A stretch of 64,000 nt of DNA from an uncultured Tateyamaria sp. (lineage in GTDB: Bacteria > Pseudomonadota > Alphaproteobacteria > Rhodobacterales > Rhodobacteraceae): assembly GCF_947503705.1 (NCBI RefSeq), contig NZ_CANNES010000001.1, forward strand, positions 998,501 through 1,062,500, read 5' to 3'. How positions within the stretch are numbered: position 1 is the stretch's first letter; each line of letters begins with the position of its first letter. Shown in pieces: positions 10,405-19,111 of this stretch. The position numbers were made by a program, and so were the translations under genes. The notes under the pieces are model-generated. The model searched no databases, was not told where the DNA came from, and saw nothing but the letters and a program-made list of their open reading frames with translations.

Positions 10405-10418
10405 TTTGTGATCACAAA
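10405..10418. promoter_or_regulatory. 14-bp palindrome ahead of the GntR gene
   Basis: TTTGTGATCACAAA is a perfect palindrome ending five bases before the GntR start codon. GntR/FadR-type regulators bind short palindromes of the TNGTNNNACNA type, which this contains, so autoregulation is likely but inferred. Confidence 0.55.
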
Positions 10419-10423
10419 TCCAC

Positions 10424-11074
10424 ATGCAAAGCCAAGCCCGCACCCGTGACACCCTGTCTGCGGCCCATGACCGCGTTTTTCGTAGATTGCGCACCCGTAT
10501 CATGCATGGCGACATTGCACCCGGTCAGGCCCTGACCTTGCGCGGTATCGGTAAGCAATATGACGTGTCGATGACCCCTGCCCGCGAGGCGGTGCGCCGT
10601 CTGGTGGCGGAAGGGGCGCTGACGATGTCGCAATCAGGGCGAGTGTCCACGCCCGAACTGTCGAACGAGCGGATCGAAGAACTTGCCGCCCTGCGCGCCC
10701 TGATCGAGGTAGAGCTTGCCACCCGCGCCTTACCCCGCGCGCACCTTGCGTTGATCGAGCGGTTGCAAACAATCAACACATCTGTGGCCGAGGCGGTCGC
10801 CCACCGCGATGCAGTCAGCTATATCCGCACCAATCTGGAGTTTCACCGCACCCTCTATCTGCGCGCGCAGGCCCCTGCGATGCTGGCCATGACTGAAACA
10901 GTCTGGTTGCAGATGGGGCCGACCATGCGCGCGCTATATGGCCGGTTGCGACGCACCGAACCCCCGCAATATCACCGCCACATCATCGCCGCTCTGCGCG
11001 CGGGCGACGAACCAGGGCTGCGCATTGCTGTTCGTTCGGATGTGACCCAGGGCCTTCGTATGTTGGCGAGCTGA
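10424..11074 (+). CDS. GntR-family transcriptional regulator, FCD type
   Basis: The 216-residue protein has an N-terminal winged helix-turn-helix (about residues 15-80, with GQALTLRGIGKQYDVSMTPAREAVRRLVAEGAL) and an all-helical FCD effector-binding domain (about 85-210). FCD regulators usually sense small organic acids, often to control a neighbouring catabolic operon, but no such operon sits beside this gene, so the effector cannot be named. A perfect palindrome lies directly before its start. Confidence 0.9.
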   Translation: MQSQARTRDTLSAAHDRVFRRLRTRIMHGDIAPGQALTLRGIGKQYDVSMTPAREAVRRLVAEGALTMSQSGRVSTPELSNERIEELAALRALIEVELATRALPRAHLALIERLQTINTSVAEAVAHRDAVSYIRTNLEFHRTLYLRAQAPAMLAMTETVWLQMGPTMRALYGRLRRTEPPQYHRHIIAALRAGDEPGLRIAVRSDVTQGLRMLAS

Positions 11075-11103
11075 CTTTAAGCCTTTGGTAGGGCGAAACG
11101 TAT

Positions 11104-11121
11104 ACCGTTTGCGCGAACGGT
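11104..11121. promoter_or_regulatory. Inverted repeat upstream of the PAS kinase
   Basis: ACCGTT-TGCGCG-AACGGT forms a 6+6 bp inverted repeat 12 bases before the kinase start. It could be an operator. The binding protein is unknown. Confidence 0.3.
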
Positions 11122-11132
11122 AGGATTGTCAG

Positions 11133-12248
11133 ATGCGTTTGCCCGATTTTACGATTTACGACCTTGTTGCCCAAACCGTCTTTGTCTTGGTCAAGGCCAA
11201 TGACGGGCGGGTCGTTTATGCCTTTATGAATGCCTGTGGCCTGAGCCACATGGATCGGCCCCTGAACGAGGTGGTGGGCCGATCGGCGGACGAGTTGTTT
11301 ACCGGGCGGGCGGCAGAATCAGTGCGTGATCGGCAGGCCCAGGCTTGGAAAGCAGGCCAATCGACGGGTTACGAGATTGCGATCCCGATCAAGGACAATC
11401 CGCTTTGGGTACGTACTCGCCTTGAACCTGTTCGCGATGAGGCGGGCAACCTCGCCTATATGGTCGGTATTTCCCAGGACATCTCTCAGGAACGCGCGTT
11501 GGAACAGATGCAGGCCATCACGTCCGCCACCGTTGCAGAGATGGAAGATTTCGTCAGCCTCGCTGCACACGACCTGCGCAGCCCTATCGCCAATGTCAAA
11601 ACGCTTGCGGATCTCATCCGCGAGGATTTTGTGGATATGGGCGATGGCAAGCTCGAGATGCTTGGGATGATCGAGGAAATCAGCACGCGTGCGCTTGCTC
11701 TGGTGTCGGATGTCATGGCGCAGGCCGCAGCGGCCAATGCGCGCAGCGATCTGCGCAACTTTGATCTCCGAGCGCTTTGCGAGGATATTCTGGTCACGCT
11801 CGATCCGGCGCGGCTGCACGTGGTGACTGTGCCGCAGCTTCACCTGAATGCGGATTACATCGCGATCCAGATCATCCTGCGCAATCTGATAGACAATGCA
11901 CTCAAACATTCCAAAGCAGAGCGGACCGCACTTGAGATATCAGTTACTGCACAGGGGCCGCACCGGATCGAGGTGACGGTCAAGGATGACGGCACGGGCT
12001 TTGCCGACCCGGCGTTGGCCTTTCTGGATGGGGGTGCGTTGGGCGTGGACAGCGGATTTGGTTTGCTCGGCATACGCAGATTGGTCCGTGCACGCGGCGG
12101 CGTAATCTCGGCTGTGTCGCCAAGCTCGGGTCGTGGGGCGGAGGTGCAGTTTCAATTGCCCGGTCAGATACTGCCAAACATGCAAGCGGTTGGTGCATTG
12201 GCGACAACTCTGGATGCGGCAGTTTCAGACGGAGCCACGGCAAGGTAG
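11133..12248 (+). CDS. PAS-domain sensor histidine kinase (orphan, soluble)
   Basis: The 371-residue protein has an N-terminal PAS fold (about residues 10-118), a dimerization domain with the phospho-acceptor histidine in LAAHDLRSP (His146), and an HATPase domain with the N-box LRNLIDNALKHS, the DDGTGFAD box and GFGLLGIRRLV. No membrane segment is seen, so it senses a cytoplasmic signal. No response regulator is encoded nearby, which makes it an orphan kinase. The neighbouring GntR gene ends 58 bases upstream. Confidence 0.9.
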   Translation: MRLPDFTIYDLVAQTVFVLVKANDGRVVYAFMNACGLSHMDRPLNEVVGRSADELFTGRAAESVRDRQAQAWKAGQSTGYEIAIPIKDNPLWVRTRLEPVRDEAGNLAYMVGISQDISQERALEQMQAITSATVAEMEDFVSLAAHDLRSPIANVKTLADLIREDFVDMGDGKLEMLGMIEEISTRALALVSDVMAQAAAANARSDLRNFDLRALCEDILVTLDPARLHVVTVPQLHLNADYIAIQIILRNLIDNALKHSKAERTALEISVTAQGPHRIEVTVKDDGTGFADPALAFLDGGALGVDSGFGLLGIRRLVRARGGVISAVSPSSGRGAEVQFQLPGQILPNMQAVGALATTLDAAVSDGATAR

Positions 12249-12286
12249 CCCTACAAGAGGGCAGACATCGGTTTTGGCCCGAATGA

Positions 12287-13249
12287 TTAGGCGGCAAGTC
12301 CAGTCTGTCCGAGCGCCAGGAATTTGTTGCGCCGATCTGCGATGAGCGTGGCTGCGTCCTTGCCGTCCAATTCGCTCAACATCGCTTCAATCGCGCTGCT
12401 GACAGAGGCCATCGTTGCATCAGGATGACGATGCGCGCCGCCTTGCGCTTCGGGAATGATCCGGTCGGTCACGCCCAACTGCTTGAGATCCTGCGCGGTC
12501 AAGCGCAGCGCCTCGGCTGCCTCGCGCATTTTCTCGGCGTCCTTCCACAGGATTGAGGCGCATCCCTCAGGGCTGATCACAGAATAGACCGAGTGTTCGA
12601 GCATCGCGAGCTTGTTGGCTGTGGCAAAGGCCACCGCACCACCGGAACCGCCCTCGCCAATGACGACAGACACAAGCGGTACACCGATTTGCAGGCATTT
12701 CTCGGTTGATCTGGCGATAGCCTCGGATTGGCCGCGCTCTTCAGCGCCTTTGCCGGGGTAGGCCCCGGGTGTGTCCACCAGGGTGATTACCGGCAGGCCA
12801 AAGCGGTCTGCCAAATCCATGAGGCGGATCGCCTTGCGATACCCTTCAGGGCGCGCCATTCCGAAATTACGCTCAATCCGCGACTTTGTATCGTTGCCCT
12901 TTTCGTGACCGATCACCACCACGGGGCGGTCGTTGAACCGCGCCAAGCCGCCCATGACAGCATGGTCGTCCGCAAAGTTGCGATCGCCGGCCAGGGCCGT
13001 GTAATCGGTAAAGAGCGCGTTGATATAGTCAATGCAATGAGGGCGGTCGGGGTGCCGCGCCACCTGGCATTTGCGCCAAGGTGTCAGGTTGGAATAGAGA
13101 TCGGCCAGCAGCGCCTCTGCCTTGGCATCCAAGCCCGCAGCCTCTTCGGCCACGTCCATTTCTTCGTTCTGGCGGGCGAGGGCGCGCAGCTCTTCTGCTT
13201 TGCCTTCAATCTCGGCCAGGGGCTTTTCGAATTCCAGATATTGCGTCAC
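12287..13249 (-). CDS. accA: Acetyl-CoA carboxylase carboxyltransferase subunit alpha
   Basis: AccA pairs with AccD to transfer the carboxyl group from biotin to acetyl-CoA, the committed step of fatty acid synthesis. The 320-residue protein starts [20 protein letters not shown], as AccA proteins do, and carries the crotonase-like core with [16 protein letters not shown] and GEGGSGGA. I chose the GTG at 13249 over the one at 13255 because it matches the family start and has GGGAG seven bases upstream. It is a single gene here; accD is not in the window. Confidence 0.95.
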   Translation of the reverse strand: MTQYLEFEKPLAEIEGKAEELRALARQNEEMDVAEEAAGLDAKAEALLADLYSNLTPWRKCQVARHPDRPHCIDYINALFTDYTALAGDRNFADDHAVMGGLARFNDRPVVVIGHEKGNDTKSRIERNFGMARPEGYRKAIRLMDLADRFGLPVITLVDTPGAYPGKGAEERGQSEAIARSTEKCLQIGVPLVSVVIGEGGSGGAVAFATANKLAMLEHSVYSVISPEGCASILWKDAEKMREAAEALRLTAQDLKQLGVTDRIIPEAQGGAHRHPDATMASVSSAIEAMLSELDGKDAATLIADRRNKFLALGQTGLAA

Positions 13250-13307
13250 GCGCACGCTCCCGCTGTCGTTTGAAGCTATATGGCCGGGTCCGGCCCCGTT
13301 TGCAACG

Positions 13308-13901
13308 TCAGGGAAAGAGAACAGGGTAGAGCGAAGCGACCAAAAGTGCGGCCATGGTCCAGTTGAAGGCGGTCAACCGGGCGGGATTGGTCAAAAAGCG
13401 TGCCATCTGCTGGCCCAGGATCGTCCAGGTGCTGACCGAGGGCAAATTGACCGCGCCAAAGACCAGTGCCACCAGAAAAATCGCCCATAGCGTCGTGTCC
13501 GGCGCATAGACCGAGACCGCCGTCAGGGCCATGGCCCAGGCCTTGGGGTTGACCCATTGAAATCCGGCCGCTTGCAGAAATGTCATGGGCTGCCCCTTGC
13601 CATGCCCTTCGTTGATCGGGGCGGCATTGGCAATTTTCCAGGCCAGATATAGCAGATAGAGCACTGAACCGACCTTTAGTGCCGTATAGCTGATCGGGTA
13701 GGCGTCAAATACCTGCACAAGGCCGCCGCCCACCAACATCACCATAAAGGTGAACCCGATCCCGATCCCCAGCATATGGGGAACAGTCTGACGGAAGCCA
13801 AAATTGGCGCCGGAGGCCATGAGCATCAGGTTGTTCGGCCCCGGTGTGATGGAGCTGACAAAGGCAAAAACCACAAGGGCGGTGAGAATATCGAGTGTCA
13901 T
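13308..13901 (-). CDS. LysE/RhtB-family amino acid exporter
   Basis: The roughly 197-residue membrane protein contains the family motif [20 protein letters not shown] near the N-terminus and about six hydrophobic segments. Such proteins export amino acids or related metabolites across the inner membrane. It is transcribed divergently from an Lrp/AsnC regulator, a common arrangement in which the regulator controls the exporter. The start used is the ATG at 13901; a TTG lies two codons upstream. The substrate is not predictable. Confidence 0.88.
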   Translation of the reverse strand: MTLDILTALVVFAFVSSITPGPNNLMLMASGANFGFRQTVPHMLGIGIGFTFMVMLVGGGLVQVFDAYPISYTALKVGSVLYLLYLAWKIANAAPINEGHGKGQPMTFLQAAGFQWVNPKAWAMALTAVSVYAPDTTLWAIFLVALVFGAVNLPSVSTWTILGQQMARFLTNPARLTAFNWTMAALLVASLYPVLFP

Positions 13902-13934
13902 GTGCAATAAGTGGCTGGAAAATGCTGGCTTGAA

Positions 13935-13972
13935 ATTGCAAATCGATGCAGAATTGCCCTATCATTTGCAAT
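13935..13972. promoter_or_regulatory. Inverted ATTGCAAAT / ATTTGCAAT sites between LysE and Lrp genes
   Basis: Two 9-bp sites, exact reverse complements (13935-13943 and 13964-13972), lie in the 73-base divergent intergenic region. The second ends two bases before the Lrp start codon. This fits binding by a dimeric Lrp-type regulator and would block its own translation start region. The binding is inferred. Confidence 0.5.
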
Positions 13973-13974
13973 GA

Positions 13975-14427
13975 ATGGCGAAGCTGGACGAGATAAACGA
14001 ACGAATATTGCAAGAGCTTGGTCGCGATGGCCGGATCAGCAATATCGAGTTGGCAGACCGCGTTGGCCTGTCCCCGTCGGCCTGTTTGCGCCGTGTGCAG
14101 GAGTTGGAGCGATCCGGCGTCATCACAGGCTACCGCGCGGTCATGGACCGCACCAAACTGGGCGCAGGGTTTGTCGCCTACATTGCCGTGGGCTTGAACG
14201 ATCATTCCAAGGCCAGTCAGGAAGCGTTCGAGCGCGCCATTTCCCGGGCTCGCGAGGTGCGCGAGTGCCACAACATCACTGGCACGATCGAATATCTGCT
14301 GCGCGTCGAATGCGCGGACCTGCCCAGCTACAAGCTGTTTCACACCGATATGCTTGGCGCGTTGCCGCAAGTGAACAGCATCACATCCTATGTCGTCATG
14401 GGCTCGCCCAAAGATGAACGCGCCTGA
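13975..14427 (+). CDS. Lrp/AsnC-family transcriptional regulator
   Basis: The 150-residue protein has the AsnC-type helix-turn-helix at residues 3-62 (DEINERILQELGRDGRISNIELADRVGLSPSACLRRVQEL) and a C-terminal RAM/effector domain. It most likely senses an amino acid and controls the divergent LysE-type exporter. No ribosome binding site is visible before the ATG; instead an inverted-repeat site abuts it. Confidence 0.9.
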   Translation: MAKLDEINERILQELGRDGRISNIELADRVGLSPSACLRRVQELERSGVITGYRAVMDRTKLGAGFVAYIAVGLNDHSKASQEAFERAISRAREVRECHNITGTIEYLLRVECADLPSYKLFHTDMLGALPQVNSITSYVVMGSPKDERA

Positions 14428-14432
14428 TTTGA

Positions 14433-14454
14433 CTATGTTGGGAACACTGAAGCG
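14433..14454 (+). repeat. Copy of dispersed intergenic motif (TGTTGGGAACACTGAAG)
   Basis: This stretch between two convergent genes matches the shared core ATnTTnnGGAACAnTGAAG also found at 17253, 21053, 48071 and 53078. It is the weakest of the five copies at its left end. Confidence 0.4.
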
Positions 14455-14922
14455 TTACTGCGCAGCCTGATCACTGATCGTGGCAAAGATTGCGTCGAGT
14501 TCGGCGGCCATCGTGGCCAACCCTGGCCCGGCTTCGTCGATGTATGGCGCAAAGACCGTGCTGGGCAACTTGTAGCTGAGCGTTGCCGTGCCGTCTGTAT
14601 TCTCGGTTACGTACATTCGGATTGGGGCTTCGATCATTGCGGCCGTCGACAGATTGAGGATGTTGACCGCATAGACGTTGTTGAAAATGCCGATGACCCG
14701 GTTGCCGGGGATCGTGATGCCCCGGTTCTTGGCGGCGCCGGTGGGGCCGGCTTGGGTCACGATGCCCATCTTGTTGGCCTTGGCTGCTGCTTTGACGTCG
14801 TCAATCAGCTGTTCATAGGGTTTTCCGGTCTGGGCCACGGACCAGCCTTCACGGGGCGCCATTTCGGCGGCGACTGGCAGGGCCAGGATCAGGACGGTGA
14901 GCAAGGCAAAGGCGTGGCGCAT
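14455..14922 (-). CDS. Secreted DUF302-domain protein
   Basis: The 155-residue protein begins with a cleavable signal peptide (MRHAFALLTVLILALPVAAE) and continues with a DUF302-type fold including KANKMGIVTQAGPTGAAKNRGITIPGNRVIGIFNN and APIRMYVTENTDGTATLSYK. DUF302 proteins are small periplasmic or cytoplasmic proteins of unknown biochemical role. The frame extends upstream to 15222 through the neighbouring gene, but the signal peptide marks 14922 as the start. Confidence 0.85.
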   Translation of the reverse strand: MRHAFALLTVLILALPVAAEMAPREGWSVAQTGKPYEQLIDDVKAAAKANKMGIVTQAGPTGAAKNRGITIPGNRVIGIFNNVYAVNILNLSTAAMIEAPIRMYVTENTDGTATLSYKLPSTVFAPYIDEAGPGLATMAAELDAIFATISDQAAQ

Positions 14923-15005
14923 GGAGTGACCTTTCGTCAGAGGGCGTGCCGAGACTGTGCCCGCGCCTGCCCCCGTCAATCCAATCACAACCCCGTGGGT
15001 GGCGG

Positions 15006-15965
15006 TCAGCCGCCTGCAATCATTTCCGATTGGCGCACGATCACTTCGGCCTGTTTGATCGAGGCGATGTCGACCAGACGGCCCTTGTAGACGGTCGCCC
15101 CTTCGCCGTTCGCTTTTGCCGTCGCCATCGCAGCGAGGATCTCGCGGGCTTCGGCGACCGCTTCTTCGGAAGGTGTGAAGACTTCGTTCGCGATGGCCAC
15201 CTGTTTGGGGTGGATGGCCCATTTGCCGACCATGCCCAGCGTGGCAGAGCGGCGGGCTTGCGCGCGGAACCCCTCGTCATCGGAAAAGTCGCCAAAGGGC
15301 CCATCAACCGGCAAAACGCCATGTGTCCGGCAAGCGGCGACGATGGCGGCCTGGGCCCAATGCCATGGATCGGACCAGTGTTTTTCACCGTCACGGAACA
15401 TGTAGTAATTTTCCTGCGTGCCACCGATTCCGGTCGTCTGCATCCCCATGGATGCTGCAAAGTCAGCGGCCCCAAGGCTCATCGCGGCCATGCGTGGCGA
15501 GGCGGCGGCGATTTCTTCGACGTGGGCGATGCCTGCAGCAGATTCGATGATCACCTCGAAAGTAATCGGCTTGGTGCGCCCTTTCGCGGTCTCGATTGCA
15601 GTGACGAGCGCGTCGACCGCGTAAATGTCCGCAGCACAGCCCACTTTGGGGATCATGATCTGGTCGATCCGGTCGCCCGCCTGCTCCATCAGGTCCACCA
15701 CGTCGCGGTACCAATAGGGCGTATCGAGGCCATTGATCCGCACCGAAAGCGTCTTTCTGCCCCAGTCAATGTCGCTGATTGCCTGGATCACGTTGGCGCG
15801 CGCGCTGTCCTTGTCCGACGGGGCCACCGAATCCTCAAGGTCGAGGTTGATCACATCCGCCGCTGAGGCGGCCATTTTCTCGAAAATGGCTGGGCGCGAC
15901 CCTGGGCCAAACAATTGGCAGCGGTTTGGGCGGCTGGGCGGGGCGGGTTGCAGGCGGAAGGACAT
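15006..15965 (-). CDS. mcl1: L-malyl-CoA / beta-methylmalyl-CoA lyase
   Basis: This 319-residue HpcH/HpaI (CitE-like) family enzyme cleaves beta-methylmalyl-CoA to glyoxylate and propionyl-CoA, and L-malyl-CoA to glyoxylate and acetyl-CoA, a late step of the ethylmalonyl-CoA pathway. Visible family features are the N-terminal CQLFGPGSRPAIFEKMA, the acidic metal-binding segment NLDLEDSVAP, MIPKVG, and SLGAADFAASMGMQTTG. The start has AAGG upstream. It is divergent from dgcN across 269 bases that contain palindromic TTGCGCA sites. Other pathway genes are not in the window. Confidence 0.92.
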   Translation of the reverse strand: MSFRLQPAPPSRPNRCQLFGPGSRPAIFEKMAASAADVINLDLEDSVAPSDKDSARANVIQAISDIDWGRKTLSVRINGLDTPYWYRDVVDLMEQAGDRIDQIMIPKVGCAADIYAVDALVTAIETAKGRTKPITFEVIIESAAGIAHVEEIAAASPRMAAMSLGAADFAASMGMQTTGIGGTQENYYMFRDGEKHWSDPWHWAQAAIVAACRTHGVLPVDGPFGDFSDDEGFRAQARRSATLGMVGKWAIHPKQVAIANEVFTPSEEAVAEAREILAAMATAKANGEGATVYKGRLVDIASIKQAEVIVRQSEMIAGG

Positions 15966-16021
15966 GATACGGACCTTTGCGGTAAGATTGTTGCGTCAAG
16001 CTGTTGCGTAACTGCTATTAA

Positions 16022-16119
16022 ATTGCGCAGGGTGCCGCAAGAGTGATTTTGCACCTGCAGCATTTGGCCAAGGCTGGTATATTCGGCGCTAGAACGCTTG
16101 TGTGCAAGAATTGCGCAAT
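16022..16119. promoter_or_regulatory. TTGCGCA palindromes between mcl1 and dgcN
   Basis: ATTGCGCAAT at 16110-16119 is a perfect 10-bp palindrome, and ATTGCGCA recurs at 16022-16029. Both lie in the divergent promoter region of mcl1 and dgcN, so one regulator may act on both genes. This is inferred from position and symmetry only. No other gene is seen in 15966-16234. Confidence 0.4.
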
Positions 16120-16234
16120 ATTTTGGCCCTGGCGCACAATCCTTCGAGAATTGACGGCTCCGCGGCACGAATTGCGATGCCTTTGCGTGGAAACTGCGTC
16201 ATTTTTCGCGAAACGCTCGTAGGGGAAATGCGCC

Positions 16235-17236
16235 ATGATTCAGACACCATATCTTTTGTTCCTGGGCGATGCGCCTGATCAACTGGCCGCAAAGGTCGCC
16301 CAAGGGATCAAGGACTGGCGTCCCGAAAATGCGGTGGGTCAAATCCGTTTGCCGGGCTGCGGTGCGGATATGGGCCTGACCGATATGACGCTTGAACAGG
16401 GCCTTGCCGCTGGTGCGAAGACCCTGGTCATAGGCGTGGCCAATCGCGGCGGTTTCATCTCGGACGAGTGGAAGGTGGTTTTGGTCAAGGCACTGCAAAT
16501 GGGCTATGACCTTGCGGCGGGCTTGCACAACCTGCTGCGCGACGAGAATGAGCTGCAATCGGCGGCCAAGGTTAATGGCGGCACGCTGCATGATGTGCGT
16601 GTGCCCACGATCGCCTATCCGATCGCGAACGGCAAGAAACGCACAGGCAAGCGGGCGCTGGCGATCGGCACCGATTGTTCCTGCGGCAAAATGTATACCG
16701 CCATGTCAATGGACGCCGAAATGCGTGCGCGTGGCATGAACTCGGATTTCCGCGCCACGGGTCAGACCGGTATCCTGATCACGGGCAAGGGCGTGCCTCT
16801 GGACGCTGTGATTGCCGACTTCATGGCGGGTGCGGTTGAATATCTGACCCCCGACAACGATGCGGACCACTGGGACCATATCGAAGGGCAGGGTAGCCTG
16901 TTCCACGTATCTTACTCCGGTGTGACCATGGCCTTGATCCATGGTGGCCAGCCTGATGCGCTGGTGCTGTGCCACGAACCCACGCGCACTCATATGCGCG
17001 GCCTGCCGGAATATGCGTTGCCGTCGCTGGAGCAGTTGCGCGACACCGCGCTGCCCATAGCGCAAGTTGTGAACCCGGCGGCCCAAATCACGGGGGTGTC
17101 CGTAAACACCAAGGCGCTCGATGAGGCGGCGGCCAAGGCGTGTCTGCAAGAGATCGAAGACCGCATGAACCTGCCTGCGACCGACCCGTTCCGCTTTGGT
17201 GCTGCCAAGCTGGTCGATGCGTTGGTGGGGATGTAG
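16235..17236 (+). CDS. dgcN: DgcN-type enzyme of D-glutamate catabolism (DUF1611)
   Basis: The 333-residue protein matches the DUF1611 family, including a Walker-A-like GTDCSCGKMYTAMSMDAEM and the segment FRATGQTGILITGKGVPLDAV. In marine Rhodobacteraceae the family member DgcN works with the racemase DgcA to convert D-glutamate to L-glutamate through N-acetylated intermediates. The next gene, 45 bases downstream, is DgcA-like, which supports this reading. The two probably form one operon. The start has GGGGA upstream. Confidence 0.85.
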   Translation: MIQTPYLLFLGDAPDQLAAKVAQGIKDWRPENAVGQIRLPGCGADMGLTDMTLEQGLAAGAKTLVIGVANRGGFISDEWKVVLVKALQMGYDLAAGLHNLLRDENELQSAAKVNGGTLHDVRVPTIAYPIANGKKRTGKRALAIGTDCSCGKMYTAMSMDAEMRARGMNSDFRATGQTGILITGKGVPLDAVIADFMAGAVEYLTPDNDADHWDHIEGQGSLFHVSYSGVTMALIHGGQPDALVLCHEPTRTHMRGLPEYALPSLEQLRDTALPIAQVVNPAAQITGVSVNTKALDEAAAKACLQEIEDRMNLPATDPFRFGAAKLVDALVGM

Positions 17237-17252
17237 CATCGCCTCAAGCGGA

Positions 17253-17275
17253 CATATTTGTGGGACAATAAAGGA
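17253..17275 (+). repeat. Copy of dispersed intergenic motif
   Basis: CATATTTGTGGGACAATAAAGG lies between dgcN and dgcA. The AAAGGA at its end doubles as the ribosome binding site of dgcA. Confidence 0.45.
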
Positions 17276-17281
17276 TCAGCC

Positions 17282-18247
17282 ATGCGCATTGAAGTGACGC
17301 GGGATGTGTTCAAGCTGGCGCAAGTGTTCACCATCTCGCGCGGGTCGCGGACCGAGGCGCAGGTGCTGACGGTGACGGTTTCGGACGGGTTGCATCGCGG
17401 TTGGGGCGAATGTGTGCCCTATGCTCGTTATGGCGAGACGCTGGACAGCGTAACGGATCAGATTTCGGCTTTGCCCGCGGATGTAACCCGCGCGGCGCTT
17501 TATGATCTTTTGCCTGCCGGGGCGGGCCGCAATGCGGTGGATTGCGCGCTTTGGGATCTTGAGGCCAAGCGCGCAGGCGTGCGTGCGTGGGATTTGGCCG
17601 GATTGTCCGCGCCGGGACCCGAAGTGACGGCCTATACCTTATCGCTGGACGCGCCCGAAGCGATGCGCGCGCAAGCGGCCGAACATGCGTTTCGCCCCCT
17701 GCTCAAGATCAAGCTGGGCACACCGGATGACATGCCCCGTCTTGAGGCGGTGCGTGCGGGTGCGCCCAAATCCCGCATAATCATTGATGCGAATGAGGGG
17801 TGGTCGGCGGATGTATATGCCGATCTAGCCCCACATCTGGTTCGCCTGGGTGTCGATCTTGTCGAGCAGCCCTTGCCTGCTGGTGAGGATGACGCCCTGA
17901 TCGGGATGGACCGCCCCGTGCCGGTCTGTGCCGACGAAAGCTGCCATGACCGGGCGAGCCTGCCGCAGCTCGCGGGCAAATATGATGTGGTCAACATCAA
18001 GCTGGATAAGACCGGCGGGCTGACCGAGGCACTGGCCCTGCGCCAAGCGGCGTTGGCCGAAGGCTATGGCATCATGGTGGGTTGTATGGTGGGGTCTTCG
18101 CTTGCGATGGCGCCCGCGACCCTGGTGGCCCAGGGGGCAGGGGTCGTAGACCTTGACGGCCCGCTCTTGTTGGCCGAAGACCGCAAGACGCCCTTGCTGT
18201 TTGACGATGACGGTGTGCACCCGCCCAGCGAGGAACTTTGGGGATAG
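17282..18247 (+). CDS. dgcA: DgcA-type enolase-superfamily racemase/epimerase
   Basis: The 321-residue protein belongs to the mandelate-racemase-like enolase superfamily. It shows the catalytic KIK motif (LLKIKLG), the metal ligands in DANEGW, VEQPL and ADES, and the second catalytic lysine in NIKLDKTGG. It resembles dipeptide epimerases, but its position after dgcN points to the N-acetyl-D-glutamate racemase DgcA. I used the ATG at 17282, which has AAAGGA upstream and the usual family N-terminus, rather than the in-frame TTG at 17258. Confidence 0.87.
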   Translation: MRIEVTRDVFKLAQVFTISRGSRTEAQVLTVTVSDGLHRGWGECVPYARYGETLDSVTDQISALPADVTRAALYDLLPAGAGRNAVDCALWDLEAKRAGVRAWDLAGLSAPGPEVTAYTLSLDAPEAMRAQAAEHAFRPLLKIKLGTPDDMPRLEAVRAGAPKSRIIIDANEGWSADVYADLAPHLVRLGVDLVEQPLPAGEDDALIGMDRPVPVCADESCHDRASLPQLAGKYDVVNIKLDKTGGLTEALALRQAALAEGYGIMVGCMVGSSLAMAPATLVAQGAGVVDLDGPLLLAEDRKTPLLFDDDGVHPPSEELWG

Positions 18248-18269
18248 GCAGGCCAGAGGGGTTCGGCCG

Positions 18270-19073
18270 ATGATCAAGACAGTCACTGCCGTTTTGGTGT
18301 TCTGCATAATGTTGCTGCCGCAAGCTGTTGCGGCGCAAGAAAGCTGGGCTGTTCAACTGACGGTCAAACAGGCCAAGGCCCTGGCCGAAATTGCTGGGCA
18401 GCCTGATGTAACAGCATTTGCCATCTCGCCGGATGGGGCCTGGGGTCGGTCCTGGGGTGTGGATACGCCGGAAAACGCAGCCGCACGAGCGATGAATTAT
18501 TGCCAAGCTGAATTGCGCCCGGGGCGGCGTGATTGTGTTTTGTATGAAGTGGCCGGGCGGCGTGTTGCCCCCGAGGTCGTAGCGACGCGCAAAGTGTCAA
18601 ATATCTACAAGCCCGTGAACGGCCGCAAGGCGGCGGAGGTTTTTGGCCGCGTGGATTTCGATTTTCAGGGCAATAACCAAGAGGCCCGCGCCGCGATGGC
18701 GACACAGCCCATGCGGCGTGGTGATCTGCCAGAGGATGCGCGCTTGCGTGTCGCACTGGTGGGGCGCAGCATCGTCTCTCCCAAGGCCAAGGGCCATGCG
18801 ATTGTCTTTGAGGACGTATTTGCAGAACAGATTGCAATGTCGAATTCCGGTTTGCTGAAGGTTTATTACGACAGTTGGACCGTTACGCCGGATGGGCTTG
18901 TGTGTTTGTTTGGTGGGCGCCAAGCCTCGACCGGGGCGGCGCGTGACACCAATTGTCTGATCCTAAACAGCGCGTCGGACGGTCTGATCCGGATGGCGTG
19001 GGGCAGTCGCCCCGGCACGGCCCAGAAAATGCAATTGATTGCGGGCGATGCCCGATATGCCACAGCGAAATGA
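18270..19073 (+). CDS. Secreted protein of unknown function
   Basis: The 267-residue product has a clear signal peptide (MIKTVTAVLVFCIMLLPQAVAAQ) and about 245 mature residues with two cysteines near residues 84 and 98 (YCQAELRPGRRDCVLYEV). I do not recognise the fold with confidence. It lies between dgcA (22 bases upstream) and a D-amino-acid transaminase (38 bases downstream), so it is likely co-transcribed with D-amino-acid genes, although nothing in its sequence links it to that function. Confidence 0.75.
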   Translation: MIKTVTAVLVFCIMLLPQAVAAQESWAVQLTVKQAKALAEIAGQPDVTAFAISPDGAWGRSWGVDTPENAAARAMNYCQAELRPGRRDCVLYEVAGRRVAPEVVATRKVSNIYKPVNGRKAAEVFGRVDFDFQGNNQEARAAMATQPMRRGDLPEDARLRVALVGRSIVSPKAKGHAIVFEDVFAEQIAMSNSGLLKVYYDSWTVTPDGLVCLFGGRQASTGAARDTNCLILNSASDGLIRMAWGSRPGTAQKMQLIAGDARYATAK

Positions 19074-19111
19074 TCGGGGGTTCAGGCCCCTGCCCAAAGA
19101 GGATGAAATAG

